IMG/VR virus record: IMGVR_UViG_3300009082_000035
Location: 1-42,152 of that record
Length of the DNA stretch: 42,152 bases
Reading direction: 5' to 3' (one strand)
Source of the DNA: a virus
This document shows, one piece after another, positions 1 to 8,911 of the stretch (position 1 is the stretch's first letter; the number at the start of each line of letters is the position of its first letter). A program made the translations under genes and the position numbers. The notes under the pieces were generated by a model that saw only the letters and a program-made list of their open reading frames with translations, searched no databases and had not been told where the DNA came from.

Positions 1-944
1 AATTGATTTTCAATACTGTTAGCAATTTGTGAATAAGCACTAACATAGTCCTTGGAATCAATCATTGCCCTAAGATTTTTAGCTGTCTCTTTTTTTTGAT
101 AAACAGAAGATTCCATTCCAGCAACAAGGTCAATAGTATTTGCAAATTCTCCAGTACCTCCTCCAGCTGAACCAACGGAATCTCCGGATGGAGTTTTCTT
201 TAATTCCATGTCATACCCATGTTGTACAGCCATTTCTTTTAATTTATTTTTAGACTCAAGTTCTGATTTTGCAATGTTATCCAATCGAGTCTTTTCTGCT
301 GCATCTGCTTTTTGTTTCAAATCCAATTTCGTAAATACGTCATTGATAGCTGGATCGTAAACTCCAGCGTATGCTTTTTCAATAGCAGATAATTCTTGCG
401 GGGTATATTGGATGCCTGACTGAGATGCTACTTTATATGGGTCCGTAGTACCAGTAGCAATATCGTTTCTCGCGTTGTTTAGCCCCCTGGCCGTTGTTTT
501 TAGTTCCTCCTCTGTCTGGTTTGGATTTTGTATGGCATTTCCCGCATAGCTAGGAACAGCTCCACCAGTTACTCTCTTGGCCACCACATCAGAATATTCC
601 TGTGGAGTATACGGAACTCCTGTCACTGGATTAATGTACTTGCTGTAATCTAACGTAGTTTGAGGCGCAGTGCTACCGGGAGCTGGTGTATCGGTTGTTT
701 TTTTACCACTAAAAATAGGAGTTGTCGTTTTAGGAGAAACAACCGGAGAAGCTGTCTCAGGTTTTATAGTTGAAGCATTCACTGGACCAAGTGGCGCAAC
801 GCTCATGTTAGCAGGAGCAACACTCATATTTGGAGTTGGAGACTGATAAGTTCCACCTCCGTTTGGAAGCGTGTTTGTTTTGGCAACAAATCCGTTACCC
901 ATATTTTTGAAAAAATCTTTTAATGACATTGGTTGAGTTGGCAT
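1..944 (-). CDS. Partial disordered virion-associated protein (C-terminus beyond left edge)
   Basis: The reading frame is open from an ATG at 944 to the window edge (314 complete codons), with no stop seen. The start follows the previous stop by 5 bases and has the ATATATG leader typical here. The first 110 residues are low-complexity and rich in Pro, Thr, Ser and Val, with a short repeat (NMSVAPANMSVAP). Two similar segments follow, each with a YTPQE motif (near residues 118 and 175). After these come a charged, probably helical stretch around 200-240 and a Gly/Ser linker. I do not recognise the family. Its place at the end of the structural operon, next to a protein with a peptidoglycan-binding domain, suggests an internal or tail-associated virion protein. 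The missing C-terminus may carry an enzyme domain. Confidence 0.75.
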   Translation of the reverse strand, partial: MPTQPMSLKDFFKNMGNGFVAKTNTLPNGGGTYQSPTPNMSVAPANMSVAPLGPVNASTIKPETASPVVSPKTTTPIFSGKKTTDTPAPGSTAPQTTLDYSKYINPVTGVPYTPQEYSDVVAKRVTGGAVPSYAGNAIQNPNQTEEELKTTARGLNNARNDIATGTTDPYKVASQSGIQYTPQELSAIEKAYAGVYDPAINDVFTKLDLKQKADAAEKTRLDNIAKSELESKNKLKEMAVQHGYDMELKKTPSGDSVGSAGGGTGEFANTIDLVAGMESSVYQKKETAKNLRAMIDSKDYVSAYSQIANSIENQ

Positions 945-949
945 ATATT

Positions 950-2032
950 TTAAAATTGGTTAACATATCCGGTTGATAATATTTTGTTTCCCTTGTTTGC
1001 AAGCAAAGAAGCAGCTCGAGTACTGACCGCTGACCTGTTCGCATTGACTTTTTTGCCCTGGAAACCCAAATTCCCGGTGTTGTAAATACTTGAAAGTCCG
1101 TTTGAACCAACTCCATTCCTGGCCACATTCGCGTTGTAGGTATTACTGCCTAGCTGATAATATTTCGAAAGAGTTGGATTGTTGGCCGCCTCATCTCCGT
1201 AGTCATATTGAAATCCCCTGGCAATTCCACCAACAGTGTTGGCCATAGAATTTCTATTGTATTCCTGATTTGAAGAATAACTACTTTGTAATTTTTTTTC
1301 TTTCTCAGCTCTGCCCCCGGAAAACAATACTCCCTGATCCGCTGCGTTTTGGTCTAAGGTAGCTTTGTCCGCCTCAAAATTAGCAGCTTCGTCAGCTAAA
1401 TATTTATCGTAAGCAAGTTTTTTTGCTGCGAGTTCTTGTTCTGTTTTAGCTGTATCAAAAGTTTTGGTAGCCTCAAACCCAGGAGATAGAGCCTTCTCAG
1501 CCTCTGCCATAGCATTATTTTGGTCGAGATTGCTGAATGGTTGGCCATTCGAATCGTACAGCCTCGAGAAATCTCCGGTAGAAGCAGCATAGGCAAGATC
1601 ATCCGCAGTATTCCCGGCAAAAACTGGGTTAGATAAGGCTGAAGCATTGTAGTAGGTGTCCAGTTCCTCTTGTGTCTTAGGTACAAATTTTTCATTCAAT
1701 TTTCCAGTCGCAGTGTTGTACATAAAAGAAGCATCGTCTGGAGCCTTGCCAGTACCAGGTTCTCCTGATGGAACACTTGTGCCACCTAGTACTTTTGCTT
1801 TATTTAAGGAAAGTGGCCCAAAATCTCCATCTCCCTGCAGTCCATTATCTAATTGAAATTGTTTAACCGCAGCTTCGGTTACTGGACCAAAAACTCCATC
1901 TGCCTTCACCCCCGTATACCCGAGGCCTATCAAATACTGTTGAAGCGCTTTAACTTGTTCGCCAACAGAACCTCTGTTTAAGGTTGAAGTAATCGCATTG
2001 AGCCCAGTTAATTTTTGTTTATTTTGATCCAT
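950..2032 (-). CDS. Virion protein with N-terminal peptidoglycan-binding domain
   Basis: A 360-residue protein. Residues about 19-80 match a PG_binding_1-type repeat: GSVGEQVKALQQYL, then the DGVFGPVTEAAVKQFQ signature, then a second half with GDGDFGPLS. The rest is disordered or helical, with many Ala, Asn and Lys (about 180-260), and a Gly/Asn/Tyr-rich C-terminus. No catalytic domain is visible. In phages this domain docks proteins on the cell wall. Because the gene lies after tail genes rather than with the endolysin and holin, a virion-carried, wall-contacting role is more likely than lysis. This is inference. The endolysin in this genome carries its own copy of the same domain type. Confidence 0.7.
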   Translation of the reverse strand: MDQNKQKLTGLNAITSTLNRGSVGEQVKALQQYLIGLGYTGVKADGVFGPVTEAAVKQFQLDNGLQGDGDFGPLSLNKAKVLGGTSVPSGEPGTGKAPDDASFMYNTATGKLNEKFVPKTQEELDTYYNASALSNPVFAGNTADDLAYAASTGDFSRLYDSNGQPFSNLDQNNAMAEAEKALSPGFEATKTFDTAKTEQELAAKKLAYDKYLADEAANFEADKATLDQNAADQGVLFSGGRAEKEKKLQSSYSSNQEYNRNSMANTVGGIARGFQYDYGDEAANNPTLSKYYQLGSNTYNANVARNGVGSNGLSSIYNTGNLGFQGKKVNANRSAVSTRAASLLANKGNKILSTGYVNQF

Positions 2033-2063
2033 GTTTTTATATATTAATTATACGACTAAAAAA

Positions 2064-2126
2064 TTATTCTGGCAATTCTTCTTCTATTGGCTCATCTTCT
2101 TTTGGAATTATTATTATTTTTACCAT
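2064..2126 (-). CDS. Possible 20-residue acidic microprotein
   Basis: An ATG 4 bases after the stop of the fibre gene opens a 21-codon frame. The protein begins MVKIIIIPKE, ends in an acidic tail (EDEPIEEELPE) and stops with TAA. The spacing copies the stop/short gap/ATG pattern of the real genes here, and the frame fills most of the gap before the next gene. Nothing else supports it, and a frame this short could arise by chance. Confidence 0.35.
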   Translation of the reverse strand: MVKIIIIPKEDEPIEEELPE

Positions 2127-2130
2127 AAAA

Positions 2131-3531
2131 TTATACTTTAAAAATTACTTGACTAATAGAAGCAGATGGACTTCCAGAAGCGTTAACTATCTCAACATTA
2201 ATTAAATCTCCAGCTGAAACGCTAAAAGAATTTGTTGTGTCGGAATGAACGCTCCACGCGGTTGCGCTGGCCGGTATCGTCACAGTAAGAGCTTGATCTG
2301 TTCCAGCTTTTCTAAACGTAACAGTCAAGTCATCATCCGCAGGTTGAGCAGTTGCTATTAAAATATATAAATCACTGATTGTCCCATCTTTTGGACAAGG
2401 GATTTGTGTTTCCGACTCAGTTGCGCTGGCCAACATATTGCTTGCATATAGTGTTCCACCCGCGCCAACGGCAGATCCAACTCTCCAAAATACCGGAGAT
2501 GCAGACGAACCACCGATAATATTTCCAGAAATATATATATCTTTTATTCGAAAAGAAGCTGACCCAATATCATAAGCGGCATCAGAGTCAGGTAACATGG
2601 GATTCCCTAGTCGTACATTTAAAGCATTATCAGTGTACATTAGCAAAACATTGATATACTGACTTGAAGAAAATGCCCCAGTTCCACTTCCACCACCAGC
2701 GCCATTTGTAGTACATGCATTATCTGAGGTTGAAAAATTCACTCCATAGCTCGTGTGATTGATTGCAAAGTTTTTAGCATCGAATTTATATATTATTTTT
2801 CCAGTAGCACCTGTAATATTTCCAGTAATCGTATCACCTACCGCAAAAGATGTATTGCTTACGAAAGTCAAAAGTTCAGCCATTTGCCCCATCCCAACAA
2901 TTCCATCCTCTCCTTCGCTCATTAAAAGAGAGACAACACCATCTTTTGTAACATCTGATTTATTGTAATCAAAAGTAACAATACTTGGACGAGACTGATA
3001 TTCATGAACCCGATTTATCTCCGCGCGCACACTATTTACACCATGCAAAACAACAAAATCAGTATGATTCGTGCTCTCAGCAATTCCACTTCTCCCTATA
3101 AATATATAGTTGTTTTGCCCACCAGAAGCTGATTCGTCATAGAACATTTCAAATACATTCTCGGCATCGTTATTTTTTCCATGACGTTTCTGAATCACGA
3201 GGGCTCCAGGTAATCCATCTGCTCGAATAAATCTCATAGATGCACTATCCCCAGAAATAGATCCACCTCCACCCTTGGAATCATCATAGAATCTAGCATC
3301 ATTTCCAGATAATTCTACTCGGCTTGGAAGCGCACTCGTCATAATAAAACAAGACATAATCACTGTCCCCGTTAAAACATTCGGAGCTTTTTCTTCTTTT
3401 GACGGTTGATTATTATTTACCTGCCCTTTTGCACTATTTGAATTAGAAGAAACATACTGAGCGGTTTCCTCTGGAGTCATCTTGACCACTTTGTACCCAA
3501 ATCTATTCAAATTTAATTGGTCAAATTTCAT
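2131..3531 (-). CDS. Tail fibre / receptor-contact protein
   Basis: A 466-residue protein. Residues 1-50 are polar and disordered, possibly the particle-attachment end. The middle is beta-rich. Near residue 325 is the segment AAYDIGSASFRIKDIYISG, a motif common near the distal end of phage tail fibres and appendages. The last 110 residues look like a compact beta-sandwich, beginning near TLYASNMLASATESE. I see no catalytic residues. The gene follows the hub gene by 2 bases, consistent with a fibre attached to that hub. It would probably form trimers and decide host contact, but its receptor cannot be read from the sequence. Confidence 0.65.
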   Translation of the reverse strand: MKFDQLNLNRFGYKVVKMTPEETAQYVSSNSNSAKGQVNNNQPSKEEKAPNVLTGTVIMSCFIMTSALPSRVELSGNDARFYDDSKGGGGSISGDSASMRFIRADGLPGALVIQKRHGKNNDAENVFEMFYDESASGGQNNYIFIGRSGIAESTNHTDFVVLHGVNSVRAEINRVHEYQSRPSIVTFDYNKSDVTKDGVVSLLMSEGEDGIVGMGQMAELLTFVSNTSFAVGDTITGNITGATGKIIYKFDAKNFAINHTSYGVNFSTSDNACTTNGAGGGSGTGAFSSSQYINVLLMYTDNALNVRLGNPMLPDSDAAYDIGSASFRIKDIYISGNIIGGSSASPVFWRVGSAVGAGGTLYASNMLASATESETQIPCPKDGTISDLYILIATAQPADDDLTVTFRKAGTDQALTVTIPASATAWSVHSDTTNSFSVSAGDLINVEIVNASGSPSASISQVIFKV

Positions 3532-3533
3532 AA

Positions 3534-5519
3534 TTAATTTCTGTCAAATCCATCATCTTGAATTTTTAATATTTCAATACCATGAATTACAACCTGAGCG
3601 CCTTTCGTGGTCCCGGCAATTCTTAATCGCCCTACTTCGAAGTCTTCAGTGTTAGCATTTGGGAATAGCGACATATTATTTTCATCAACAGTATCAAGCG
3701 CATCCCATTTATTCGTAAGGTCTTTTTGCTTTTGGAAAAATAAATTAGCTCCAGCTGCGTTTTCAGAGTAGACATTTATCCCCATCAATCTTTTTGTTTT
3801 AGCATAAAGTTCCGTGAATGAACGCCATCGATCGATTAATTCATAGTAGAACAACTGCAAGAAGTCGGTATTTCCTGACCCCATTAATCCTAATTTTCCG
3901 CTTGCGTTGCCAACATAAGAATCAATTGTCGTGCCATTGTCATATCTAATCATCGCAGTAATTGCTCCACCCATGTAATCGTAGATTGTCCAAACTTGAG
4001 TTGAAATAGTGTAGCGCATGACACAATTGGAGTATGTCACTCCTTCAACCACCACTGATCCTACTGCCCATTCAATATTATCAAACCCGTCATACACACC
4101 GGTAATATTTTCATAATTTGTTCGAGAAATTGCACGAACAAAATCGATAACCCTTCGAGAAATTTCTACTGGCTCACTATCATAAGCAAATTTATAAAAC
4201 CCAGAAGAATGGTGAAAATAAACCCCGTCTTTTGTTTGAACTATTGATTCCTGAGAATATGTTCCAACATTGTAAGCTGGATATGCATCCACAGACGATG
4301 CTCCATAAACACGATAGATATGATTTTGCTTAAAAATCAATAGCGCTCTAGGAACCACAAACAGGCCAGTAATTGATTCTCCATTTTGTGGAGAAAAATT
4401 CTTAATAAAATTTGTAGCAGCATCAAAGGTCAGAACATAAGTAGATGGTGGTGTAAATTGCACAATGTCTGTATAGTAGACTATATCTTCCCCTTTGTTT
4501 GCAACCCAAACACGCCCCTCGAATCCAGCTTGAATATAGTCCCCCTTAGGAAATGATGCTGGCACTTGAGTTGTTCCAAAAGTAACCCCATCATAGGTTG
4601 CGACAGGATCCCCGTTAGCTCCATTAACCATCCAGGTAAGATTTAGAAATTGAGCAAAGCGTGCTTTGCTAGAGATGGCTTCTACTTGTCCATAAATGTA
4701 AAAACATAAATCAGTTCCTGATACCGCAGTCCATGTAAAACCAGAATCAAAATAAGAAACATTTCCAGTAAAAGTAGAGCTAGAAGCATCGTAACCAACC
4801 TCTAATTCATTCCCCGATGAACCACCAGAATAATTTACTGTGATTACATAGTCCGTTAAAGCGCTCAATAAAACTGGTAATGGAAAAGTAAATTCTTTCA
4901 AAGAAAAACTTCCAGTCAGAGTAGTTATGTCAATTGGATTAGATGTAGCTAACGCTGCACCGGTTGGTTTGGATGTTGTCCCCAAAGAGCCAGTTGCTAA
5001 ATATATACTTGCAGTTATATTTCCTGTTGGAGTGCCATCTTTTCTCAAGTAGAATTTACAACTGCTTAAATGAATGTCGGATGGATTTCGAAAAGACTGA
5101 CCATAAGAAGTAACATGCCCAGAGTAAGCCTCAAAATAATTATCTTGATAAGATTCACTGTAGCTTGTTATTAGATTGATTACAGAATTAGACAAGACTC
5201 TAACAAGAGTCCAATTTAATGTACCGTCCCAAGCAGAAACTAGCCCTCCGAGTACTCCCGCCTGAGCCAGCAAGCGATACTGAAAAGTCGAAAGGATTCC
5301 CAACTTCCCGAAAGATTTAATCGCTCCAGTTAGGTCGGAAGCATTTGTAGAAGCCAATCCTGGTCTTGTTTGAACAGCCCCGACTCTATCAAAATTCATA
5401 TTTACAGCCAGTTGGACGGAATCAGATGGAGCAACGGTATCATCTATTTGAGCAGTTCGAATAACTCCCTCCGTGGGATATGGAATTTTTACATTTTCAA
5501 AAGATTCTGAATTACTCAT
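3534..5519 (-). CDS. Tail hub / stabilisation protein, P22 gp10-like
   Basis: A 661-residue protein. The N-terminus has VGAVQTRPGL near residue 47, typical of podoviral tail-hub and stabilisation proteins. Residues about 290-520 hold repeated short beta units with GRVWVANKG, IFKQNHIYRVYG, TKDGVYFHHSSGFYK and VWTIYDYMGG, the look of a beta-propeller in this family. Between about 110 and 270 is a probable inserted carbohydrate-binding-like beta-sandwich (SSCKFYLRKDG to DLCFYIYG). The C-terminal 90 residues form another beta domain. By analogy the protein would close the head-tail channel and carry fibres. The assignment rests on motif resemblance only. Confidence 0.55.
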   Translation of the reverse strand: MSNSESFENVKIPYPTEGVIRTAQIDDTVAPSDSVQLAVNMNFDRVGAVQTRPGLASTNASDLTGAIKSFGKLGILSTFQYRLLAQAGVLGGLVSAWDGTLNWTLVRVLSNSVINLITSYSESYQDNYFEAYSGHVTSYGQSFRNPSDIHLSSCKFYLRKDGTPTGNITASIYLATGSLGTTSKPTGAALATSNPIDITTLTGSFSLKEFTFPLPVLLSALTDYVITVNYSGGSSGNELEVGYDASSSTFTGNVSYFDSGFTWTAVSGTDLCFYIYGQVEAISSKARFAQFLNLTWMVNGANGDPVATYDGVTFGTTQVPASFPKGDYIQAGFEGRVWVANKGEDIVYYTDIVQFTPPSTYVLTFDAATNFIKNFSPQNGESITGLFVVPRALLIFKQNHIYRVYGASSVDAYPAYNVGTYSQESIVQTKDGVYFHHSSGFYKFAYDSEPVEISRRVIDFVRAISRTNYENITGVYDGFDNIEWAVGSVVVEGVTYSNCVMRYTISTQVWTIYDYMGGAITAMIRYDNGTTIDSYVGNASGKLGLMGSGNTDFLQLFYYELIDRWRSFTELYAKTKRLMGINVYSENAAGANLFFQKQKDLTNKWDALDTVDENNMSLFPNANTEDFEVGRLRIAGTTKGAQVVIHGIEILKIQDDGFDRN

Positions 5520-5537
5520 ATATTTTTATTAATCTAC

Positions 5538-5568
5538 CCATTCCTACGGGTATAAACCCGCAGGATGG
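5538..5568 (-). terminator. Stem-loop after collagen-like gene
   Basis: An imperfect hairpin of about 13 base pairs with loop ATAA (arms 5538-5551 and 5556-5568). The inner CGGGT/ACCCG stem is perfect, with one mismatch and one bulged base outside it. It lies between the stop of the collagen-like gene (5574) and the start of the hub gene (5519). No run of T follows on the minus strand, so it may slow polymerase or protect an RNA end rather than terminate fully. Confidence 0.4.
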
Positions 5569-5573
5569 AAAGA

Positions 5574-5969
5574 CTAAGCCGTAGCACCCGTAGGGCCCGT
5601 AGGACCCTCTGCGCCAGTAGGACCCGTAGGACCAGTTGGACCAGTCACCTCTGCGCCAGTAGGACCCGTAGGACCTTCTGCTCCAGTAGGACCCGTAGGA
5701 CCTTCTGCTCCAGTAGGACCTTCTGCTCCCGTAACACCAACAACAGAAGCAGTCCAAACAGGGACTGCAGTAGTACCACTATTCACATAATTCCCCGCAG
5801 CCGTTCCTGCTACAATAATCAAACTTGCAAACGGTTCAAAGATTCCAGCATAAGTTGCTCCATCTGGAACAGCTGCTGCGGTATCAATTGAGGCCTGAAG
5901 AACAAGTTGTGTCACAGGATCAGCTTGAAGAATATTCATTCTCGCAATTCTAGGTTGTGTATATCCCAT
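5574..5969 (-). CDS. Short collagen-like virion protein
   Basis: A 131-residue protein. Residues 1-75 form a small globular domain with a hydrophobic core ([14 protein letters not shown]). From residue 81 to 129 it is a collagen-like Gly-X-Y array built from GPTGPTGAE units. The array is interrupted once at GAEVTG (about 106-110), which adds residues and shifts the triplet register. Phage collagen-like segments form trimeric rods in fibres. The position between neck and hub genes suggests a small tail or collar appendage. Unlike the 479-residue protein, no domain follows the repeats. The DNA repeats could expand or contract by slippage. Confidence 0.7.
   Translation of the reverse strand: MGYTQPRIARMNILQADPVTQLVLQASIDTAAAVPDGATYAGIFEPFASLIIVAGTAAGNYVNSGTTAVPVWTASVVGVTGAEGPTGAEGPTGPTGAEGPTGPTGAEVTGPTGPTGPTGAEGPTGPTGATA
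5583..5729 (-). repeat. DNA repeats encoding Gly-X-Y collagen triplets
   Basis: Tandem 9-27 base units such as GGACCCGTAGGACC recur through this stretch. They encode the GPTGPTGAE array in the 131-residue protein. The opposite strand has long proline/arginine-rich open frames here that are artefacts of the repeat. Confidence 0.8.
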
Positions 5970-5976
5970 AAAATTT

Positions 5977-7362
5977 TTAAGTTATAATTGTAGTCTCTTG
6001 GCCAGTATAAAGATTGTTGAAAAGAGCTTGAACCAAGTCCTTAAAATTCTTTAAGTCAGCATCATCGCTCCCTAAATCAGTATCCTTACGATACTTTATG
6101 GCATATTTTAAGTACCACTTATAAATTTCTCTATAGTTTTCAGGAAGCTCTTGATAGAGATCTACAACTTCATCTAATTTTTTATAATAATCAATGTAGA
6201 GATTATTTCCCTGCATTGAGTCTGGAATTATCCGATCAAAGTACAGCCTATTTTCGAACACAGTATATGAAATCGGCTGAGAGATTGTGGGGTTCGACCA
6301 TACCCGTGTTCCCGCTGGTATCGCTCTGGTAATTCCAGTAACTCCGGTTAATTGATTATTTATTAAATCTACTCCAGTATATGCTATTTGCATTATAGTC
6401 TGGTCATAATTGGTAGTTGCAACGTAAGCTACTCCGCTCGTTGTATTAGAGAAATCTCCAACACTATCAAGTGTCAGTGTAGTTGCTCCGATATTAGCAA
6501 GCGATTGATTCTCTCCACCCATAATTGAGTACGAAACTTGATTCCATGAACGCTTGTCGATATATCTTAAATTATATGGAGATAAAATTCCAGCCACCAT
6601 AAATCTTGCAGCCAACATTGATCTGTCTGTCTCGTTGAAATCAATATCATCAGGAAGGTCAATGTAATTACTTCCAGCTAAAACCTTAATAGGGTGCTCA
6701 AATTCCTGCAACCATGCATGCCTAACTCCGTAAAGTTTTGCGTGTGTAAATTTTCTTGCATCATCAACCGCGCTCAAACAAAACTCAGCATTGATTTTAG
6801 TGTCGTTGGGACTTACTCCCATAGAACTCAATACAGGGAATATGATTTTAGCGACTGAATTTACTGGATAGGTCAAAACACTTATCGGGTCCGAAAAACT
6901 AGACAACGCGCTTGTTTGAGAGTTTTTCCATTGAACTTTGTAGTAGTCAGTGGTAAGTCCTGTGGGGTCAAGAATGATTGAGTTCTGTTGGGTTGTTTGA
7001 AAACCTTGAGTAGCAAGAGTAGTATAAACACCACTCAATGTAGCAGACTTTGCGATTAAAATCTGATCAAAACTAATCTGTCGAACAATTTCTCCTCGAT
7101 TATGTGGCATCTTCGTTGCCCCAACAGTAAAGGTTTGGTCTGTGTGACTGGAAACGACAACTATCTCACAGTTTTCTGCTCCAATATTTCCAATCATAAG
7201 CAGAATTGTTCCAGCTGTAAAGTCGATAGCATTGTCAACATTCAATGTGGTAACACCTATCGCAAAATTGTTCGAAAGATAGGTAAAAGCCTTCGAATCA
7301 ATTTGATTGGGTATTTCAATAGTATTTCCTATTTGATGTTTTATTTTTATTTGTGGAAACAT
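5977..7362 (-). CDS. Virion neck / head-tail connector candidate
   Basis: A 461-residue, mostly beta-rich protein with a helical C-terminus. Residues about 170-260 have helices and a short beta element ([17 protein letters not shown]). The middle (about 270-380) is a beta domain ending in [11 protein letters not shown]. The last 80 residues ([22 protein letters not shown] onward in pieces) are charged helices, recalling phage proteins that bridge portal and tail. No enzyme motif is visible. It lies between the lysis genes and the hub, and its start uses the AATTAATATATG leader. 'Neck protein' comes from gene order and general composition. Confidence 0.45.
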   Translation of the reverse strand: MFPQIKIKHQIGNTIEIPNQIDSKAFTYLSNNFAIGVTTLNVDNAIDFTAGTILLMIGNIGAENCEIVVVSSHTDQTFTVGATKMPHNRGEIVRQISFDQILIAKSATLSGVYTTLATQGFQTTQQNSIILDPTGLTTDYYKVQWKNSQTSALSSFSDPISVLTYPVNSVAKIIFPVLSSMGVSPNDTKINAEFCLSAVDDARKFTHAKLYGVRHAWLQEFEHPIKVLAGSNYIDLPDDIDFNETDRSMLAARFMVAGILSPYNLRYIDKRSWNQVSYSIMGGENQSLANIGATTLTLDSVGDFSNTTSGVAYVATTNYDQTIMQIAYTGVDLINNQLTGVTGITRAIPAGTRVWSNPTISQPISYTVFENRLYFDRIIPDSMQGNNLYIDYYKKLDEVVDLYQELPENYREIYKWYLKYAIKYRKDTDLGSDDADLKNFKDLVQALFNNLYTGQETTIIT

Positions 7363-7379
7363 ATATTAATTGTAGCACA

Positions 7380-7655
7380 TTAATTTTTGTCTGGAATGAC
7401 CGTAGCCACACCAAGGAAATTTCCCTTATCTGTCGTGAAAAGATTTTTTACGATGGACACCACCACAGAAAGAACGCTAAACGAAGCGATTACTCCTGAA
7501 TCAATAATTATTTTCCAATCTACCCCAAAGATACTGCCGTGCTTGATAACTCCTTCCACAACAGAAAGAATAAAGACCAGAACCATTGTAACTAAACCGT
7601 AAGCAATTGCACTTTTTACGTTAACCCAATCTAATTTAAAAATTCCACTATTCAT
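7380..7655 (-). CDS. Holin
   Basis: A 91-residue protein with two hydrophobic segments, about residues 15-35 (SAIAYGLVTMVLVFILSVVE) and 51-70 (IDSGVIASFSVLSVVVSIVK). A Trp-containing N-terminus precedes them, and the end reads LFTTDKGNFLGVA. That pattern, LDWV...VK...TTDKGNF, is typical of a small phage holin group found next to endolysins. It would form pores in the inner membrane so the endolysin can reach the wall. The endolysin gene lies 9 bases upstream in the same operon. Confidence 0.75.
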   Translation of the reverse strand: MNSGIFKLDWVNVKSAIAYGLVTMVLVFILSVVEGVIKHGSIFGVDWKIIIDSGVIASFSVLSVVVSIVKNLFTTDKGNFLGVATVIPDKN

Positions 7656-7664
7656 ATATTTTTA

Positions 7665-8657
7665 TTAATTAACTAATAAATTTAATACTGCTCGAGTTTT
7701 TGGACCGACAATTCCATCAGCTACAAGCAGATGATTTTTTTGGTAATTTATAACAGCACTCCTAGTTCTTTTCCCAAATTTTCCATCAACTACGAGTGTC
7801 TCAATTGCCATTCCTTCTTTATTTAATCGCTTTTGAAGTTCTTTTATTTCACTACTTATAAAACCTTCTTTCATAAATGTCTTAAATATATATTGAGGTG
7901 CATCAATCAACATGTATCCGGAACCAGAACACCTTTTCAGTAAAAAATCTTCTGTTAGGTATCTTGTCCCCTTTTTGTCAGCAGTAGTTGAATGTCCAGT
8001 TGAATCCTCAATTTTAATAACCTTAATATTATTTTTCAAAAAATACTGAACCCCACATATTCCATGCCCAAAATCAATCTCCAGTCCTTCATATTCTGGA
8101 ATTGGTTTTGTATACTCATCCTTATTTGCATGAATTAAAATAACACAATGGCCATATTTTTTGATTGCTTTTGCGATGTCATCAATATTGTTTTGCTTGT
8201 CTGGAAATCCATAACCACCTATTTTAAATGGAGTCTCACAAGTGATATCTCTATTCATTTCTGGCTCTCCAATGTTTTGTGAAATATCGATACTCTCGTA
8301 ATTAGTACCAATCTTTTTCATTATGTTAAATAAATCTTGCAACCACATTCCACCTCCGGGAAAGTTGCTCCTTGAACGATATGGAGGATGAGCTGAAAAC
8401 ACTTCAATAATAGAATTTTTAATATAATTTATAATTTCGAAACCCTTGCTGCCAGATTGAGCTAAGCAAGACAAAGAAGTCCATTGCTGTCTTGGTGTAT
8501 ACGAAATTTGTTCTACTTCTGATTCATCTTTCCATTCAATTTCATCATCAATAGCTCCAAATACAATATCTGAAGTTTTATAATCTCGGTCCTTGGCTTC
8601 GACAGAACGAGGGTCTTTTATTATGCTATTTAAGTCTGCAATAAAATCATTTTTCAT
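7665..8657 (-). CDS. Endolysin: papain-like cysteine peptidase with peptidoglycan-binding domain
   Basis: A 330-residue protein. Residues about 52-255 look like a papain-fold peptidase: RQQWTSLSCLAQS supplies the oxyanion Gln and Cys64, FGHGICGVQYF supplies His198, and KIEDSTGH supplies Asp218. Residues about 268-330 are a PG_binding_1 domain with VDGKFGKRTRSAVINYQ and DGIVGPKTRAVL. I infer that it cuts peptide bonds in host peptidoglycan at lysis. No signal peptide is visible, so export should depend on the adjacent holin. The catalytic triad is assigned by order and spacing only. Confidence 0.75.
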   Translation of the reverse strand: MKNDFIADLNSIIKDPRSVEAKDRDYKTSDIVFGAIDDEIEWKDESEVEQISYTPRQQWTSLSCLAQSGSKGFEIINYIKNSIIEVFSAHPPYRSRSNFPGGGMWLQDLFNIMKKIGTNYESIDISQNIGEPEMNRDITCETPFKIGGYGFPDKQNNIDDIAKAIKKYGHCVILIHANKDEYTKPIPEYEGLEIDFGHGICGVQYFLKNNIKVIKIEDSTGHSTTADKKGTRYLTEDFLLKRCSGSGYMLIDAPQYIFKTFMKEGFISSEIKELQKRLNKEGMAIETLVVDGKFGKRTRSAVINYQKNHLLVADGIVGPKTRAVLNLLVN

Positions 8658-8663
8658 ATATTT

Positions 8664-8894
8664 TTATTCTCCAAGATGTCTATCAAACCCTTGTTTTATG
8701 TAAGAAATATCTTTCTTAATTCCTTCAAGGGTAATATTAATAGAATTTATCTGCTCAACGACCTGAGACAGTTGCGCTATGTCATTTTCCGCTGCGACCA
8801 ATCGAGAATTTATATTCGTCCAGGAAACAATCAACGCCACAATGAAGCAAAGAATCACCCAGTTATCTTTAATTTGTTTCAGGAAGTGTTCCAT
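8664..8894 (-). CDS. Membrane-anchored coiled-coil protein of the lysis cassette
   Basis: A 76-residue protein with one transmembrane segment near the N-terminus (VILCFIVALIVSWTNI) followed by a heptad-like region (LAAVENDIAQLSQ-type spacing through KKDISYIK). The layout resembles small phage lysis accessories such as XhlA-like or spanin-like proteins, though neither is certain. I chose the ATG at 8894 because it has the TTTTTATTAAT leader used by neighbouring genes. A start at 8912 would overlap the fibre stop by one base and add six residues. The endolysin follows after 6 bases. Confidence 0.6.
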   Translation of the reverse strand: MEHFLKQIKDNWVILCFIVALIVSWTNINSRLVAAENDIAQLSQVVEQINSINITLEGIKKDISYIKQGFDRHLGE

Positions 8895-8911
8895 ATTAAT
8901 AAAAACCTGCA

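Noticed and set aside
3534-7362. Tape-measure or major tail-tube protein among the tail genes
   Set aside because: No long helical, repeat-rich protein or tube-like protein is present. The 661- and 461-residue proteins are beta-rich and match hub and neck types better.
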